Assembly (NCBI RefSeq): GCF_024599655.1
Contig: NZ_CP102247.1
Coordinates: forward strand, 4,092,001-4,156,000
Reading direction: 5' to 3'
From: Enterobacter asburiae
Lineage (GTDB): Bacteria > Pseudomonadota > Gammaproteobacteria > Enterobacterales > Enterobacteriaceae
DNA: 64,000 bases
The position numbers and the translations under genes were made by a program. The notes beneath the pieces were generated by a model, which did not search any database, was not told where the DNA came from, and worked only from the letters and a program-made list of their open reading frames with translations. Numbering within the stretch: position 1 is the first letter of the stretch; each line of letters begins with the position of its first letter. Positions 53,137 to 63,315 of the stretch are shown here, one piece after another.

Positions 53137-56043
53137 ATGCCTTTTACACTTGGTCAACGCTGGATCAGCGATACAGAAAGCGAACTTGGATTAGGAACCG
53201 TCGTAGCTATCGATACGCGTATGGTTACCCTCCTCTTCCCTGCCACCGGTGAAAACCGTCTGTACGCTCGCAATGACTCCCCTGTAACCCGCGTGATGTT
53301 TAATCCGGGTGACACCGTGACCAGCCATGACGGCTGGCAGCTCAAGATTGAAGACGTAAAAGAAGAGAATGGACTGCTCGCCTACATCGGGACTCGTCTG
53401 GACACCGACGAGACCAATGTCGTCCTGCGCGAAGTGCTGCTCGACAGCAAGCTGGTGTTCAGTAAGCCGCAGGACCGCCTGTTTGCCGGGCAAATCGACC
53501 GTATGGATCGCTTCTCCCTGCGCTATCGCGCGCGTAAGTTCCAGAGTGAACAGTACCGCATGCCGTGGAGCGGCCTGCGCGGCCAGCGCACCAGCCTGAT
53601 CCCCCACCAGCTGAACATCGCCCATGACGTGGGCCGTCGCCACGCGCCGCGCGTGCTGCTGGCAGATGAAGTGGGTCTGGGTAAAACCATCGAAGCGGGC
53701 ATGATCCTGCATCAACAGCTGCTTTCCGGCGCTGCCGAACGCGTGCTGATTGTGGTGCCAGAAACCCTGCAGCACCAGTGGCTGGTTGAGATGCTGCGCC
53801 GCTTTAACCTGCGTTTCTCCCTGTTCGATGACGAACGCTATGCCGAAGCGCAGCACGACGCCGACAACCCGTTTGAAACCGAGCAGCTGGTCATTTGCTC
53901 CCTGGATTTCGTGCGCCGCAGCAAGCAGCGTCTTGAGCACCTGTGCGATGCCGAGTGGGACATTATGGTCGTTGACGAAGCGCACCATCTGGTCTGGAGT
54001 GAAGACGCGCCGAGCCGCGAATACATGGCTATCGAGCAGCTTGCCGAGCGCGTGCCTGGCGTTCTGCTGCTGACCGCAACGCCGGAGCAGCTGGGTCTGG
54101 AAAGCCACTTCGCCCGCTTGCGCCTGCTCGATCCAAACCGTTTCCACGATTTTGCGCAGTTCGTGGAAGAACAGAATAACTACCGTCCGGTCGCGGATGC
54201 CGTCGCTATGCTGCTGGCGGGCAAGCGTCTGTCAAATGACGAACTCAACACCCTGAGCGATCTGATTGGCGAGCAGGACATCGAGCCGCTTTTGCAGGCT
54301 GCGAACAGCGAAAGCGATAACGCGGAATCCGCGCGTAAAGAGCTGATCGACATGCTGATGGACCGCCACGGCACCAGTCGCGTGCTGTTCCGAAACACCC
54401 GTAACGGCGTCAAAGGCTTCCCGAAACGCGAGCTGCACACCATCAAGCTCCCGCTGCCGACGCAGTATCAGACGGCGATTAAAGTCTCCGGCATTATGGG
54501 TGCGCGCAAAACTCAGGAAGAGCGCGCCCGCGACATGCTTTATCCGGAACAAATCTACCAGGAATTTGAAGGCGATACCGGCACCTGGTGGAACTTCGAT
54601 CCGCGCGTGGAGTGGCTGATGGGCTATCTGACCGCGCACCGCTCCCAGAAAGTGCTGGTGATCTGCGCCAAAGCGGCCACTGCGCTGCAGCTGGAGCAGG
54701 TCCTGCGCGAGCGCGAAGGTATTCGTGCCGCCGTGTTCCACGAAGGCATGTCCATCGTCGAGCGCGACCGCGCCGCGGCGTGGTTCGGAGAAGAGGACAG
54801 CGGCGCACAGGTTCTGCTGTGCTCGGAAATCGGCTCTGAAGGCCGTAACTTCCAGTTCGCCAGCAACCTGGTGATGTTCGATCTGCCGTTTAACCCGGAT
54901 CTGCTGGAGCAGCGTATTGGCCGTCTGGATCGTATCGGTCAGGCGCATGATATTCAGATCCACGTTCCTTACCTGGAAAAAACCGCCCAGTCCGTGCTGG
55001 TGCGCTGGTTCCACGAAGGTCTGGACGCGTTTGAACATACCTGCCCGACGGGCCGCACCATTTATGATCAAGTGCATGGCGATCTGATCGGCTACCTGGC
55101 CGCGCCGGAAAACACGGAAGGGTTTGATGAGCTGATCAAGTCCTGCCGTGAGAAGCACGATGCGCTGAAAGCGCAGCTGGAGCAGGGCCGCGACCGCCTG
55201 CTGGAGATCCACTCCAACGGCGGTGAAAAAGCGCAGGCGCTTGCCGAGAGCATTGAAGAGCAAGATGATGACACCAGCCTGATAAGCTTCTCCATGAACC
55301 TGTTCGACATCGTCGGCATCAACCAGGACGATCGCGGCGAGAACCTGATTGTCCTGACCCCGTCCGATCACATGCTGGTTCCGGATTTCCCGGGCCTGCC
55401 GGAAGATGGCTGTACCATCACCTTTGAGCGTGATGTGGCGCTGTCCCGCGAAGATGCCCAGTTTATCACCTGGGAACACCCGCTGATCCGCAACGGGCTG
55501 GATCTGATCCTGTCCGGCGATACCGGCAGCAGCACCATCTCCCTGTTGAAAAACAAGGCGCTGCCGGTGGGCACCCTGCTGGTGGAGCTGATCTACGTTG
55601 TGGAAGCACAGGCGCCGAAACAGCTGCAGCTCACCCGCTTCCTGCCGCCAACGCCCGTCCGCCTGCTGCTGGACAAAAACGGCACGAACCTGGCGGGACA
55701 GGTGGAATTCGAGAGTTTCAACCGACAGTTGAGCGCGGTAAACCGCCATACGGGCAGCAAGCTGGTGAACGCGGTACAGCAGGACGTGCACGCCATTCTG
55801 CAACTGGGCGAAACCCAGATTGAAAATGCGGCCAGAGCGCTGATTGACGCCGCGCGCAGCGAAGCCGACGAGAAACTGTCTGCGGAGCTGTCCCGTCTGG
55901 AGGCGTTAAAAGCCGTCAACCCGAACATCCGTGACGACGAGCTGGCAGCGATTGAAAGCAACCGTCAGCAGGTGATGGAAAGCCTGAATCAGGCTGGCTG
56001 GCGTCTGGATGCCCTGCGTCTTATCGTTGTGACGCATCAGTAA
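53137..56043 (+). CDS. rapA: RNA polymerase-associated ATPase RapA (HepA)
   Basis: RapA is a Swi2/Snf2 ATPase bound to RNA polymerase; it recycles polymerase from stalled post-termination complexes. The 968 residues equal E. coli RapA. Two N-terminal Tudor-like/SH3 domains precede the ATPase: Walker A in LADEVGLGKTIEAG, the DEAH box VVDEAHHLVW, and the C-terminal helicase motif LLEQRIGRLDRIGQ. The leader (53009-53136) holds a hairpin around GACCGTC/GACGG. It is followed 12 bases later by rluA. Confidence 0.98.
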   Translation: MPFTLGQRWISDTESELGLGTVVAIDTRMVTLLFPATGENRLYARNDSPVTRVMFNPGDTVTSHDGWQLKIEDVKEENGLLAYIGTRLDTDETNVVLREVLLDSKLVFSKPQDRLFAGQIDRMDRFSLRYRARKFQSEQYRMPWSGLRGQRTSLIPHQLNIAHDVGRRHAPRVLLADEVGLGKTIEAGMILHQQLLSGAAERVLIVVPETLQHQWLVEMLRRFNLRFSLFDDERYAEAQHDADNPFETEQLVICSLDFVRRSKQRLEHLCDAEWDIMVVDEAHHLVWSEDAPSREYMAIEQLAERVPGVLLLTATPEQLGLESHFARLRLLDPNRFHDFAQFVEEQNNYRPVADAVAMLLAGKRLSNDELNTLSDLIGEQDIEPLLQAANSESDNAESARKELIDMLMDRHGTSRVLFRNTRNGVKGFPKRELHTIKLPLPTQYQTAIKVSGIMGARKTQEERARDMLYPEQIYQEFEGDTGTWWNFDPRVEWLMGYLTAHRSQKVLVICAKAATALQLEQVLREREGIRAAVFHEGMSIVERDRAAAWFGEEDSGAQVLLCSEIGSEGRNFQFASNLVMFDLPFNPDLLEQRIGRLDRIGQAHDIQIHVPYLEKTAQSVLVRWFHEGLDAFEHTCPTGRTIYDQVHGDLIGYLAAPENTEGFDELIKSCREKHDALKAQLEQGRDRLLEIHSNGGEKAQALAESIEEQDDDTSLISFSMNLFDIVGINQDDRGENLIVLTPSDHMLVPDFPGLPEDGCTITFERDVALSREDAQFITWEHPLIRNGLDLILSGDTGSSTISLLKNKALPVGTLLVELIYVVEAQAPKQLQLTRFLPPTPVRLLLDKNGTNLAGQVEFESFNRQLSAVNRHTGSKLVNAVQQDVHAILQLGETQIENAARALIDAARSEADEKLSAELSRLEALKAVNPNIRDDELAAIESNRQQVMESLNQAGWRLDALRLIVVTHQ

Positions 56044-56055
56044 ACGGAGCGCAAG

Positions 56056-56715
56056 ATGGTGATGGAGCCTTACAATCCGCCGCAGGATCCCTGGCTGGTC
56101 ATTCTGTATCAGGATGAACACATTATGGTGGTCAACAAGCCCAGCGGCCTGTTGTCCGTGCCGGGGCGTCTGGACGAGCACAAAGACAGCGTGATGACGC
56201 GCATTCAGCGCGATTATCCGCAGGCGGAGTCAGTCCATCGCCTGGATATGGCCACCAGCGGCGTGATTGTGGTGGCGCTGAATAAAGCGGCGGAACGCGA
56301 GTTAAAGCGTCAGTTCCGCGAGCGCGAGCCGAAAAAGCAGTATGTCGCCCGCGTCTGGGGACACCCCGCGCAGGCGGAAGGCCTGGTGGATTTACCGCTG
56401 ATCTGCGACTGGCCGAACCGGCCTAAGCAGAAGGTGTGTTACGAAACCGGCAAGGCCGCGCAGACCGAGTATGAAGTGCTGGAGTACGCGCCGGATAATA
56501 CCGCGCGCGTCCTGCTTAAGCCGATTACCGGACGTTCACACCAGCTGCGCGTGCATATGCTCGCCCTGGGTCATCCGATTCTGGGCGACCGGTTTTACGC
56601 ACCGCCTGAAGCGCTGGCCTTAGCGCCACGTCTGCAGCTGCACGCGCAGACGCTCACCATTACCCATCCGGCCTTCGGTAACGCGATGACGTTTAAAGCC
56701 CCGGTGGACTTCTAA
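56056..56715 (+). CDS. rluA: 23S rRNA and tRNA pseudouridine synthase RluA
   Basis: RluA makes pseudouridine at position 746 of 23S rRNA and at position 32 of several tRNAs. The 219-residue protein has E. coli size. The catalytic aspartate is in the motif HRLDMATSGV, and other family motifs are VVNKPSGLLSVPG near residue 26 and LKPITGRSHQLRVHM. The start has GGAG upstream. It lies just after rapA and ends before a bidirectional terminator shared with djlA. Confidence 0.97.
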   Translation: MVMEPYNPPQDPWLVILYQDEHIMVVNKPSGLLSVPGRLDEHKDSVMTRIQRDYPQAESVHRLDMATSGVIVVALNKAAERELKRQFREREPKKQYVARVWGHPAQAEGLVDLPLICDWPNRPKQKVCYETGKAAQTEYEVLEYAPDNTARVLLKPITGRSHQLRVHMLALGHPILGDRFYAPPEALALAPRLQLHAQTLTITHPAFGNAMTFKAPVDF

Positions 56716-56745
56716 AAAAAAGCCCGACATCGTCGGGCTTTTTTT
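56714..56745. terminator. Bidirectional terminator between rluA and djlA
   Basis: AGCCCGAC / GTCGGGCT has a 3-base loop, flanked by seven A residues on the left and seven T residues on the right, so it can end both convergent transcripts. Confidence 0.92.
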
Positions 56746-57559
56746 ATTTGAAACCTTTCTTCTCTTTTATGAGCTCGTACGCCTTCTGGATTTCCTGCGC
56801 TTTTTGCTTCGCCATCTCCATCATTTCTGGCGGCAGGCCTTTCGCGACCAGTTTGTCGGGATGATGCTCGCTCATGAGCTTACGATAGGCACGTTTAATC
56901 GTGGTCTGATCGTCAGAGGGCTTTACACCCAGCACGTTGCAGGCATCTTCCAGCGTCGGACCACGCTGCGCCTGCTGCCAGGCTCCGCCGGACGACTGCT
57001 GGTGATAGCCGCCGCCAAACTGCGCCCCGCCCTGCATCATGCGCAGGAACTGGTCGAACTGCATGCGGGAGATGCCCAGCTCTTCCGCAATGACGTACAG
57101 CACATCACGTTCATTAGGGTGAAGCGAACCGTCGGCGAAGGCCGCCTGGATTTGAATTTCCAGAAACATCCGAATTAAATCAAAACGTCCAAAACAGATG
57201 CTGCGGAACTGACGCATTTTTTCGCGAAGCGGATAATTATCCGATTTACCGATGCGAAACGCATTTTGCGCTTCCAGACGGGAGTCGCCGTGCAGGTTCA
57301 TGCGATCCATAAAGACGCTGGCAATCTGAATGTCGGCTTCTGTGACACGCCCTTTGGATTTGGTTAAGTGCCCCATCACCTCAAAGGTGGTGGAGAAAAA
57401 GAGTGACTGACGCTCGCGCTGATTGGCAAACCAGGCCATTTTGCGGCTGCGCGCCTTATCAAACATATGGCCGATAATAAGCCCAAGCACAATCCCCCAG
57501 AACCCGGCACCCATGATGATGGCGAACGCAACGCCGATTATTTTACCCCAATACTGCAT
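56744..57559 (-). CDS. djlA: Membrane-anchored DnaJ-like co-chaperone DjlA
   Basis: DjlA is an inner-membrane J-protein that stimulates DnaK and can raise capsule synthesis through the Rcs system. The 271 residues match E. coli. A single N-terminal membrane segment (about residues 7-29, GVAFAIIMGAGFWGIVLGLIIG) is followed by a TerB-like domain and a C-terminal J domain with the HPD motif in SEHHPDKL. It is divergent from lptD. Confidence 0.97.
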   Translation of the reverse strand: MQYWGKIIGVAFAIIMGAGFWGIVLGLIIGHMFDKARSRKMAWFANQRERQSLFFSTTFEVMGHLTKSKGRVTEADIQIASVFMDRMNLHGDSRLEAQNAFRIGKSDNYPLREKMRQFRSICFGRFDLIRMFLEIQIQAAFADGSLHPNERDVLYVIAEELGISRMQFDQFLRMMQGGAQFGGGYHQQSSGGAWQQAQRGPTLEDACNVLGVKPSDDQTTIKRAYRKLMSEHHPDKLVAKGLPPEMMEMAKQKAQEIQKAYELIKEKKGFK

Positions 57560-57798
57560 ATACTCCCCGGATAGTCATATTCCTGGCCGACGCAACGTCA
57601 TCATCACTGTGTTCAAGTCACGGTCAATTGAAGGACATCGCCTATAATTTGCTTTATCATACTCGTCATTCGATAGCGAGCCTAACACTCTGGCACGCAA
57701 ACGGGCAGGATTAACGCTGGTACTGCGCAGATGAGTAAGATAGTCTCTGAGCGTTTGTAAGCCGTAGCCACTGATGACGGAACAATAAAATACAACGT

Positions 57799-60168
57799 AT
57801 GAAAAAACGTATCCCCACCCTCCTGGCCACAATGATTGGCACCGCCCTGTACAGTCAACAGGGGCTGGCGGCCGATCTCGCCTCGCAGTGTATGCTTGGC
57901 GTCCCAAGTTATAATCGCCCACTGGTGAGTGGCGATACAAATAGCTTGCCGGTAACCATTACTGCCGACAGTTCGAAAGGGACTTACCCTGACAATGCCA
58001 CGTTTACGGGCAATGTAGATATTAACCAGGGCAATAGCCGCCTGCAGGCAGACGAAGTGCAGCTGCACCAGAAGCAGCCGGAAGGTGCGGCCGAGCCGGT
58101 ACGAACGGTGGATGCGCTGGGTAATGTGCACTATGACGACAACCAGGTCATCCTGAAAGGTCCGAAAGCCTGGTCAAACCTGAATACGAAAGATACTAAC
58201 GTCTGGGAAGGTGATTACCAGATGGTGGGTCGCCAGGGGCGCGGTGACGCAGACCTGATGAAACAGCGCGGTGAAAACCGCTATACGATCCTGGAAAACG
58301 GTACGTTCACGTCATGTCTGCCGGGTTCAAATACCTGGAGCGTAGTCGGGAGCGAGGTTATCCATGACCGCGAAGAACAGGTCGCAGAGATCTGGAACGC
58401 CCGCTTCAAGCTGGGTCCGGTACCGATATTTTACAGCCCTTATCTGCAGCTTCCCGTGGGTGACAAACGTCGCTCCGGTTTCCTGATCCCGAATGCCAAA
58501 TACAGCACCACGAACTACTTTGAGTTCTACCTGCCGTATTACTGGAACATCGCGCCAAACATGGATGCGACGATCACGCCGCACTATATCCACAAGCGCG
58601 GCAACATCATGTGGGAGAACGAGTTCCGCTACCTGACCCACGCCGGTGCGGGTCTGATGGAACTGGATTATCTGCCGTCGGATAAAGTCTTCCAGGACGA
58701 GCATCCGACCGAAGGTGATAAGCACCGCTGGTTATTCTACTGGCAGCATGCCGGGGTGATGGATCAGGTGTGGCGCTTTAATGTTGACTACACCAAAGTT
58801 AGCGATTCGTCTTATTTTAACGATTTCTCGTCCAAATACGGCTCGAGTACCGATGGCTATGCCACGCAGAAATTCAGCGTAGGCTATGCGGTAGAGAACT
58901 TTGACGCAACCGTCTCGACGAAGCAATTCCAGGTATTTTCTGACCAGTCCACGCCTACCTATGGGGCAGAGCCACAGCTGGACGTTAACTGGTATCAGAA
59001 TGATGTAGGTCCATTCGATACCCGTGTTTACGCTCAGGCGGTGCATTTCGTTAACACGGATTCGGACATGCCTGAAGCCACGCGTGTTCACCTTGAGCCG
59101 ACGATCAATCTGCCGTGGTCTAACGACTGGGCAAGCCTGAATACCGAAGCCAAGCTGATGGCGACTCACTATCAGCAAAAAAATGTTGATAACTACAACG
59201 CAACTAACAATGCTCATCTGGAAGAGTCGGTCAACCGAACGCTCCCGCAGTTCAAAATGGACGGCAAGCTGATCTTCGAACGTGATATGGCCTTGTTGGC
59301 AGATGGTTATACCCAGACGCTTGAACCGCGTATGCAGTATCTGTACGTGCCGTATCGTGATCAGAGCAAAATTCAGAACTACGATTCTGCTTTACTGCAA
59401 TCTGACTACAGCGGTCTGTTCCGTGACCGTACTTACGGCGGTCTTGACCGCATCGCGTCCGCTAACCAGTTAACGACCGGCGTCACAACACGTGTTTATG
59501 ATGATGCTGCCGTTGAACGTTTTAACGTTTCTGTTGGTCAAATCTACTATTTCACCGAGTCTCGCACGGGCGATGACAACATTCAGTGGGAGAAAGACAA
59601 CAAAACGGGATCGATAGTTTGGGCGGGAGATACCTACTGGCGTATGACTGACCGTTGGGGCCTGCGTGGCGGTGTGCAATATGACACTCGTCTCGACAAT
59701 GTTGCTAACAGTAGTGCGGCCATAGAGTATCGTCGTGATGAAGATCGTATGATTCAGGTTAGTTATCGTTATGCTAGCCCAGAATACATTCAGGCAACGC
59801 TACCGAAAAGCAATGACCAGAACAGCATCAACTACTGGAAATTACCACAATATTCGGATGGTATTTCTCAGGTCGGTGCGGCAGCGAGTTGGCCAATCGC
59901 CGACCGCTGGTCAATCGTAGGCGCGTACTACTTCGACACTAACGCCAATAAAGCTGCTGACCAGATGGTAGGTCTGCAATATAACTCCTGCTGTTACGCG
60001 CTGCGTGTCGGTTACGAACGTAAGCTTAACGGCTGGGAAAACAATCAGAGCAAATACGATAACGTGATTGGCTTTAACTTCGAGTTACGCGGCCTGAGTT
60101 CCAACTACGGTCTGGGTACGCAGAAAATGCTGCGCTCGAATATTCTGCCGTACAGTAGCGCCTTGTAA
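57799..60168 (+). CDS. lptD: LPS assembly outer-membrane protein LptD
   Basis: LptD is the 26-strand beta-barrel that, with LptE, inserts lipopolysaccharide in the outer leaflet. The 789-residue protein (784 in E. coli) has a signal peptide cleaved after GLAA (residue 24), an N-terminal periplasmic OstA-like domain, then the barrel. The four cysteines needed for the inter-domain disulfides are present: residue 31, one in TSCLPG (about 173) and the adjacent pair in YNSCCYALRVGY. The C-terminal half is visibly less GC-rich than its neighbours. It is followed by surA. Confidence 0.97.
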   Translation: MKKRIPTLLATMIGTALYSQQGLAADLASQCMLGVPSYNRPLVSGDTNSLPVTITADSSKGTYPDNATFTGNVDINQGNSRLQADEVQLHQKQPEGAAEPVRTVDALGNVHYDDNQVILKGPKAWSNLNTKDTNVWEGDYQMVGRQGRGDADLMKQRGENRYTILENGTFTSCLPGSNTWSVVGSEVIHDREEQVAEIWNARFKLGPVPIFYSPYLQLPVGDKRRSGFLIPNAKYSTTNYFEFYLPYYWNIAPNMDATITPHYIHKRGNIMWENEFRYLTHAGAGLMELDYLPSDKVFQDEHPTEGDKHRWLFYWQHAGVMDQVWRFNVDYTKVSDSSYFNDFSSKYGSSTDGYATQKFSVGYAVENFDATVSTKQFQVFSDQSTPTYGAEPQLDVNWYQNDVGPFDTRVYAQAVHFVNTDSDMPEATRVHLEPTINLPWSNDWASLNTEAKLMATHYQQKNVDNYNATNNAHLEESVNRTLPQFKMDGKLIFERDMALLADGYTQTLEPRMQYLYVPYRDQSKIQNYDSALLQSDYSGLFRDRTYGGLDRIASANQLTTGVTTRVYDDAAVERFNVSVGQIYYFTESRTGDDNIQWEKDNKTGSIVWAGDTYWRMTDRWGLRGGVQYDTRLDNVANSSAAIEYRRDEDRMIQVSYRYASPEYIQATLPKSNDQNSINYWKLPQYSDGISQVGAAASWPIADRWSIVGAYYFDTNANKAADQMVGLQYNSCCYALRVGYERKLNGWENNQSKYDNVIGFNFELRGLSSNYGLGTQKMLRSNILPYSSAL

Positions 60169-60221
60169 TGTGCTTGATTTGCAACGTAATCCGCTTTGCG
60201 GTTAATTGAAATGGAAAAAGT

Positions 60222-61508
60222 ATGAAGAACTGGAAAACGCTGCTGCTCGGTGTCGCTATGGTTGCGAATACCAGCTTCGCGGCCCCCCAGGTTGTTGATA
60301 AAGTCGCTGCTGTGGTTAACAACGGCGTCGTGCTTGAAAGTGACGTTGACGGTCTGATGAAATCGGTGAAGCTCAATTCGGGCGAAGCCGGTCAACAGCT
60401 TCCGGATGACGCCACGCTGCGCCACCAGATCCTGGAGCGTCTGATCATGGATCAGATCGTTCTGCAGATGGGGCAGAAAATGGGTGTGAAGGTCACTGAC
60501 GAGCAGCTCGATCAGGCGATCGCTAACATCGCGAAGCAGAACAATATGTCTTTAGACCAGATGCGCAGCCGTCTGGCCTATGACGGCATCAGCTACGCCA
60601 CCTACCGTAACCAGATCCGTAAAGAGATGCTGATTTCGGAAGTGCGTAACAACGAAGTGCGTCGCCGCGTCACGATCCTGCCTCAGGAAGTGGAGGCGCT
60701 GGCAAAACAGGTGGGTAACCAGAACGATGCGAGCACAGAGCTGAACCTGAGCCACATTCTGATCCCACTGCCGGAGAACCCAACGTCCGATCAGGCTGCG
60801 GAAGCAGAAAGCCAGGCGCGTTCTATTGTTGAACAGGCGCGTAACGGCGGCGACTTTGGCAAGCTGGCAATCACCTACTCCGCTGACCAACAGGCGCTGA
60901 AAGGCGGCCAGATGGGCTGGGGACGTATTCAGGAATTGCCATCCATCTTTGCCCAGGCGCTGAGCACGGCGAAGAAAGGGGATATCGTCGGTCCTATCCG
61001 TTCAGGCGTGGGCTTCCACATTCTGAAGGTGAACGATCTGCGCGGCCAGAGCCAAAATATCTCCGTCACCGAAGTTCACGCTCGCCACATTCTTCTGAAA
61101 CCGTCACCGATCATGACTGACGATCAGGCGCGGGCGAAGCTGGAACAGATCGCAGCAGACATTAAGAGCGGCAAAACCTCGTTTGCGAAGGCTGCAAAAG
61201 AGTTCTCTCAGGATCCAGGCTCTGCTAACCAGGGCGGCGATCTGGGCTGGGCGGCTGCGGATATTTACGATCCTGCCTTCCGCGACGCATTGATGAAGCT
61301 GAACAAAGGCCAGATTAGCACGCCGGTCCACTCTTCGTTTGGCTGGCATCTGATCGAGCTGATGGACACCCGTAACGTTGATAAAACGGATGCGGCACAG
61401 AAAGACAGAGCCTACCGTATGCTGTTTAACCGTAAGTTCTCTGAAGAAGCAGCAACCTGGATGCAGGAACAACGCGCCAGTGCTTACGTGAAAATTCTGA
61501 GCAACTAA
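60222..61508 (+). CDS. surA: Periplasmic chaperone and prolyl isomerase SurA
   Basis: SurA escorts outer-membrane proteins, LptD among them, across the periplasm to the Bam complex. The 428 residues equal E. coli SurA. A signal peptide (MKNWKTLLLGVAMVANTSFA) is followed by the N-terminal chaperone domain and two parvulin domains (ELNLSHILIPL at about 175 and EVHARHILLKPS at about 285). It starts 53 bp after lptD and shares the last base of its stop with pdxA. Confidence 0.98.
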   Translation: MKNWKTLLLGVAMVANTSFAAPQVVDKVAAVVNNGVVLESDVDGLMKSVKLNSGEAGQQLPDDATLRHQILERLIMDQIVLQMGQKMGVKVTDEQLDQAIANIAKQNNMSLDQMRSRLAYDGISYATYRNQIRKEMLISEVRNNEVRRRVTILPQEVEALAKQVGNQNDASTELNLSHILIPLPENPTSDQAAEAESQARSIVEQARNGGDFGKLAITYSADQQALKGGQMGWGRIQELPSIFAQALSTAKKGDIVGPIRSGVGFHILKVNDLRGQSQNISVTEVHARHILLKPSPIMTDDQARAKLEQIAADIKSGKTSFAKAAKEFSQDPGSANQGGDLGWAAADIYDPAFRDALMKLNKGQISTPVHSSFGWHLIELMDTRNVDKTDAAQKDRAYRMLFNRKFSEEAATWMQEQRASAYVKILSN

Positions 61509-62494
61509 TGAAACAGCATCGTGTTGTTATCACGCCCGGCGAACCCGCCGGGATTGGGCCTGACCTCGTTGTCCAGCTCGCCCAGCGCAGCTGGCCGGTA
61601 GAACTGGTTGTCTGCGCCGATGCAACACTGTTACAAGACCGGGCAACGCTGCTCGGTCTGCCTTTAACGCTCATCCCTTACGTTGAAGGCCAACAGCCTG
61701 CACCGCAGCAAGCCGGTACGCTCACCCTTCTTTCAGTTCCCCTTCGTACGCCGGTCATCCCGGGCCAGCTCAGTACGGAAAACGGTCATTATGTCGTTGA
61801 AACCCTGGCGCGCGCCTGCGACGGTTGCCTGAAGGGCGAATTTGCCGCCCTGATCACTGGCCCCGTCCACAAAGGCGTCATCAACGAAGCGGGTATACCG
61901 TTTACCGGGCATACGGAGTTCTTCGAAGAGCGCTCGCACAGCCCGAAAGTGGTGATGATGCTGGCGACGGAGGAGATGCGCGTTGCGCTGGTGACCACCC
62001 ATCTGCCGATCAAAGCCATTCCTGATGCGATCACCCCTGAACTCCTGCGCGAGATCATCGGGATTTTGCACCACGATCTGCAGACTAAATTTGGGATCCC
62101 GCAGCCGCACGTGCTGGTCTGCGGCCTGAATCCGCACGCCGGAGAAGGCGGGCACATGGGCACCGAAGAGATCGACACCATTATTCCGGTGCTCAACGAA
62201 ATGCGGGCGAAAGGGATGAATCTCAGCGGGCCGCTGCCTGCAGATACCCTTTTCCAGCCGAAATACCTGGATAATGCCGACGCCGTGCTCGCGATGTACC
62301 ACGATCAGGGCCTGCCCGTGCTAAAATACCAGGGCTTTGGCCGCGGAGTGAATATCACCCTCGGTTTACCCTTTATTCGAACGTCCGTTGACCACGGTAC
62401 TGCGCTGGATCTGGCAGGCCAGGGGAAAGCGGATGTCGGCAGTTTTATTACGGCGCTTAATCTCGCCATCAAAATGATTGTTAATACTCAATGA
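61508..62494 (+). CDS. pdxA: 4-hydroxythreonine-4-phosphate dehydrogenase PdxA
   Basis: PdxA oxidises 4-phosphohydroxy-L-threonine with NAD in pyridoxal 5'-phosphate synthesis. The 328 residues (E. coli 329) contain the family metal histidines in PFTGHTEFF and in AMYHDQGLPVLK, and the start motif TPGEPAGIGPDLVVQLAQ. It overlaps surA by one base and rsmA by four (ATGA). The surA-pdxA-rsmA-apaGH order is the complex operon known from E. coli. Confidence 0.97.
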   Translation: MKQHRVVITPGEPAGIGPDLVVQLAQRSWPVELVVCADATLLQDRATLLGLPLTLIPYVEGQQPAPQQAGTLTLLSVPLRTPVIPGQLSTENGHYVVETLARACDGCLKGEFAALITGPVHKGVINEAGIPFTGHTEFFEERSHSPKVVMMLATEEMRVALVTTHLPIKAIPDAITPELLREIIGILHHDLQTKFGIPQPHVLVCGLNPHAGEGGHMGTEEIDTIIPVLNEMRAKGMNLSGPLPADTLFQPKYLDNADAVLAMYHDQGLPVLKYQGFGRGVNITLGLPFIRTSVDHGTALDLAGQGKADVGSFITALNLAIKMIVNTQ

Positions 62495-63312
62495 CTAATC
62501 GAGTCCATCAGGGCCACTTAGCCCGTAAACGTTTCGGGCAAAACTTCCTTAACGATCAGTTCGTGATCGAAAGCATTGTCTCGGCTATTAATCCGCAAAA
62601 AGGTCAGGCGATGGTCGAAATCGGCCCGGGCCTTGCCGCGCTGACCGAGCCGGTAGGCGAACGCCTCGACGAGCTGACCGTCATCGAACTGGACCGCGAT
62701 CTGGCCGCACGCCTGCAAACGCACCCGTTCCTCGGGCCGAAGCTGACCATCTATCAGCAGGACGCCATGACCATGAACTTTGGCGAGCTGTCGGAAAAAA
62801 TGGGCCAGCCGCTGCGCGTCTTCGGCAACCTGCCGTACAACATCTCTACGCCGCTCATGTTCCACCTCTTTAGCTATACTGATGCCATTGCCGACATGCA
62901 CTTCATGTTGCAAAAAGAGGTTGTTAACCGTCTGGTTGCAGGCCCGAACAGTAAAGCGTATGGTCGTTTAAGCGTGATGGCACAATATTACTGCAACGTG
63001 ATCCCGGTACTCGAAGTACCGCCGTCAGCGTTCACACCACCACCGAAAGTGGATTCAGCGGTTGTGCGCCTTGTGCCGCACAAAACGAAACCGTATCCGG
63101 TTAAAGATCTGCGCGTACTGAGCCGCATTACCACAGAAGCCTTTAACCAGCGCCGTAAAACGATCCGTAACAGCCTGAGCAATTCGTTTACCGTTGAGGT
63201 GTTAGCCGAGCTGGGGATCGACCCGGCAATGCGTGCGGAGAACATTTCCGTAGAGCAGTACTGCAAGCTGGCTAATTACATCAGCGATAATGCGCCGCCG
63301 AAGGAGAGTTAA
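62491..63312 (+). CDS. rsmA: 16S rRNA dimethyladenosine transferase RsmA (KsgA)
   Basis: RsmA dimethylates A1518 and A1519 in helix 45 of 16S rRNA and acts as a late assembly checkpoint for the 30S subunit; loss gives kasugamycin resistance. The 273 residues match E. coli. SAM motif I is EIGPGLAALTEP and the catalytic motif IV is NLPYNISTPL, both intact. It overlaps pdxA by four bases and precedes apaG by three. Confidence 0.98.
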   Translation: MTNRVHQGHLARKRFGQNFLNDQFVIESIVSAINPQKGQAMVEIGPGLAALTEPVGERLDELTVIELDRDLAARLQTHPFLGPKLTIYQQDAMTMNFGELSEKMGQPLRVFGNLPYNISTPLMFHLFSYTDAIADMHFMLQKEVVNRLVAGPNSKAYGRLSVMAQYYCNVIPVLEVPPSAFTPPPKVDSAVVRLVPHKTKPYPVKDLRVLSRITTEAFNQRRKTIRNSLSNSFTVEVLAELGIDPAMRAENISVEQYCKLANYISDNAPPKES

Positions 63313-63315
63313 GCC

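Noticed and set aside
54232..55803. 523-codon minus-strand frame opposite rapA
   Set aside because: Shadow of the rapA codon pattern; no ribosome site or recognisable domain.
57716..57750. Possible sigma-E promoter upstream of lptD (GGTACT...TCTGA)
   Set aside because: The match to the sigma-E consensus is loose and I could not separate it from chance, so it is not listed as a feature.
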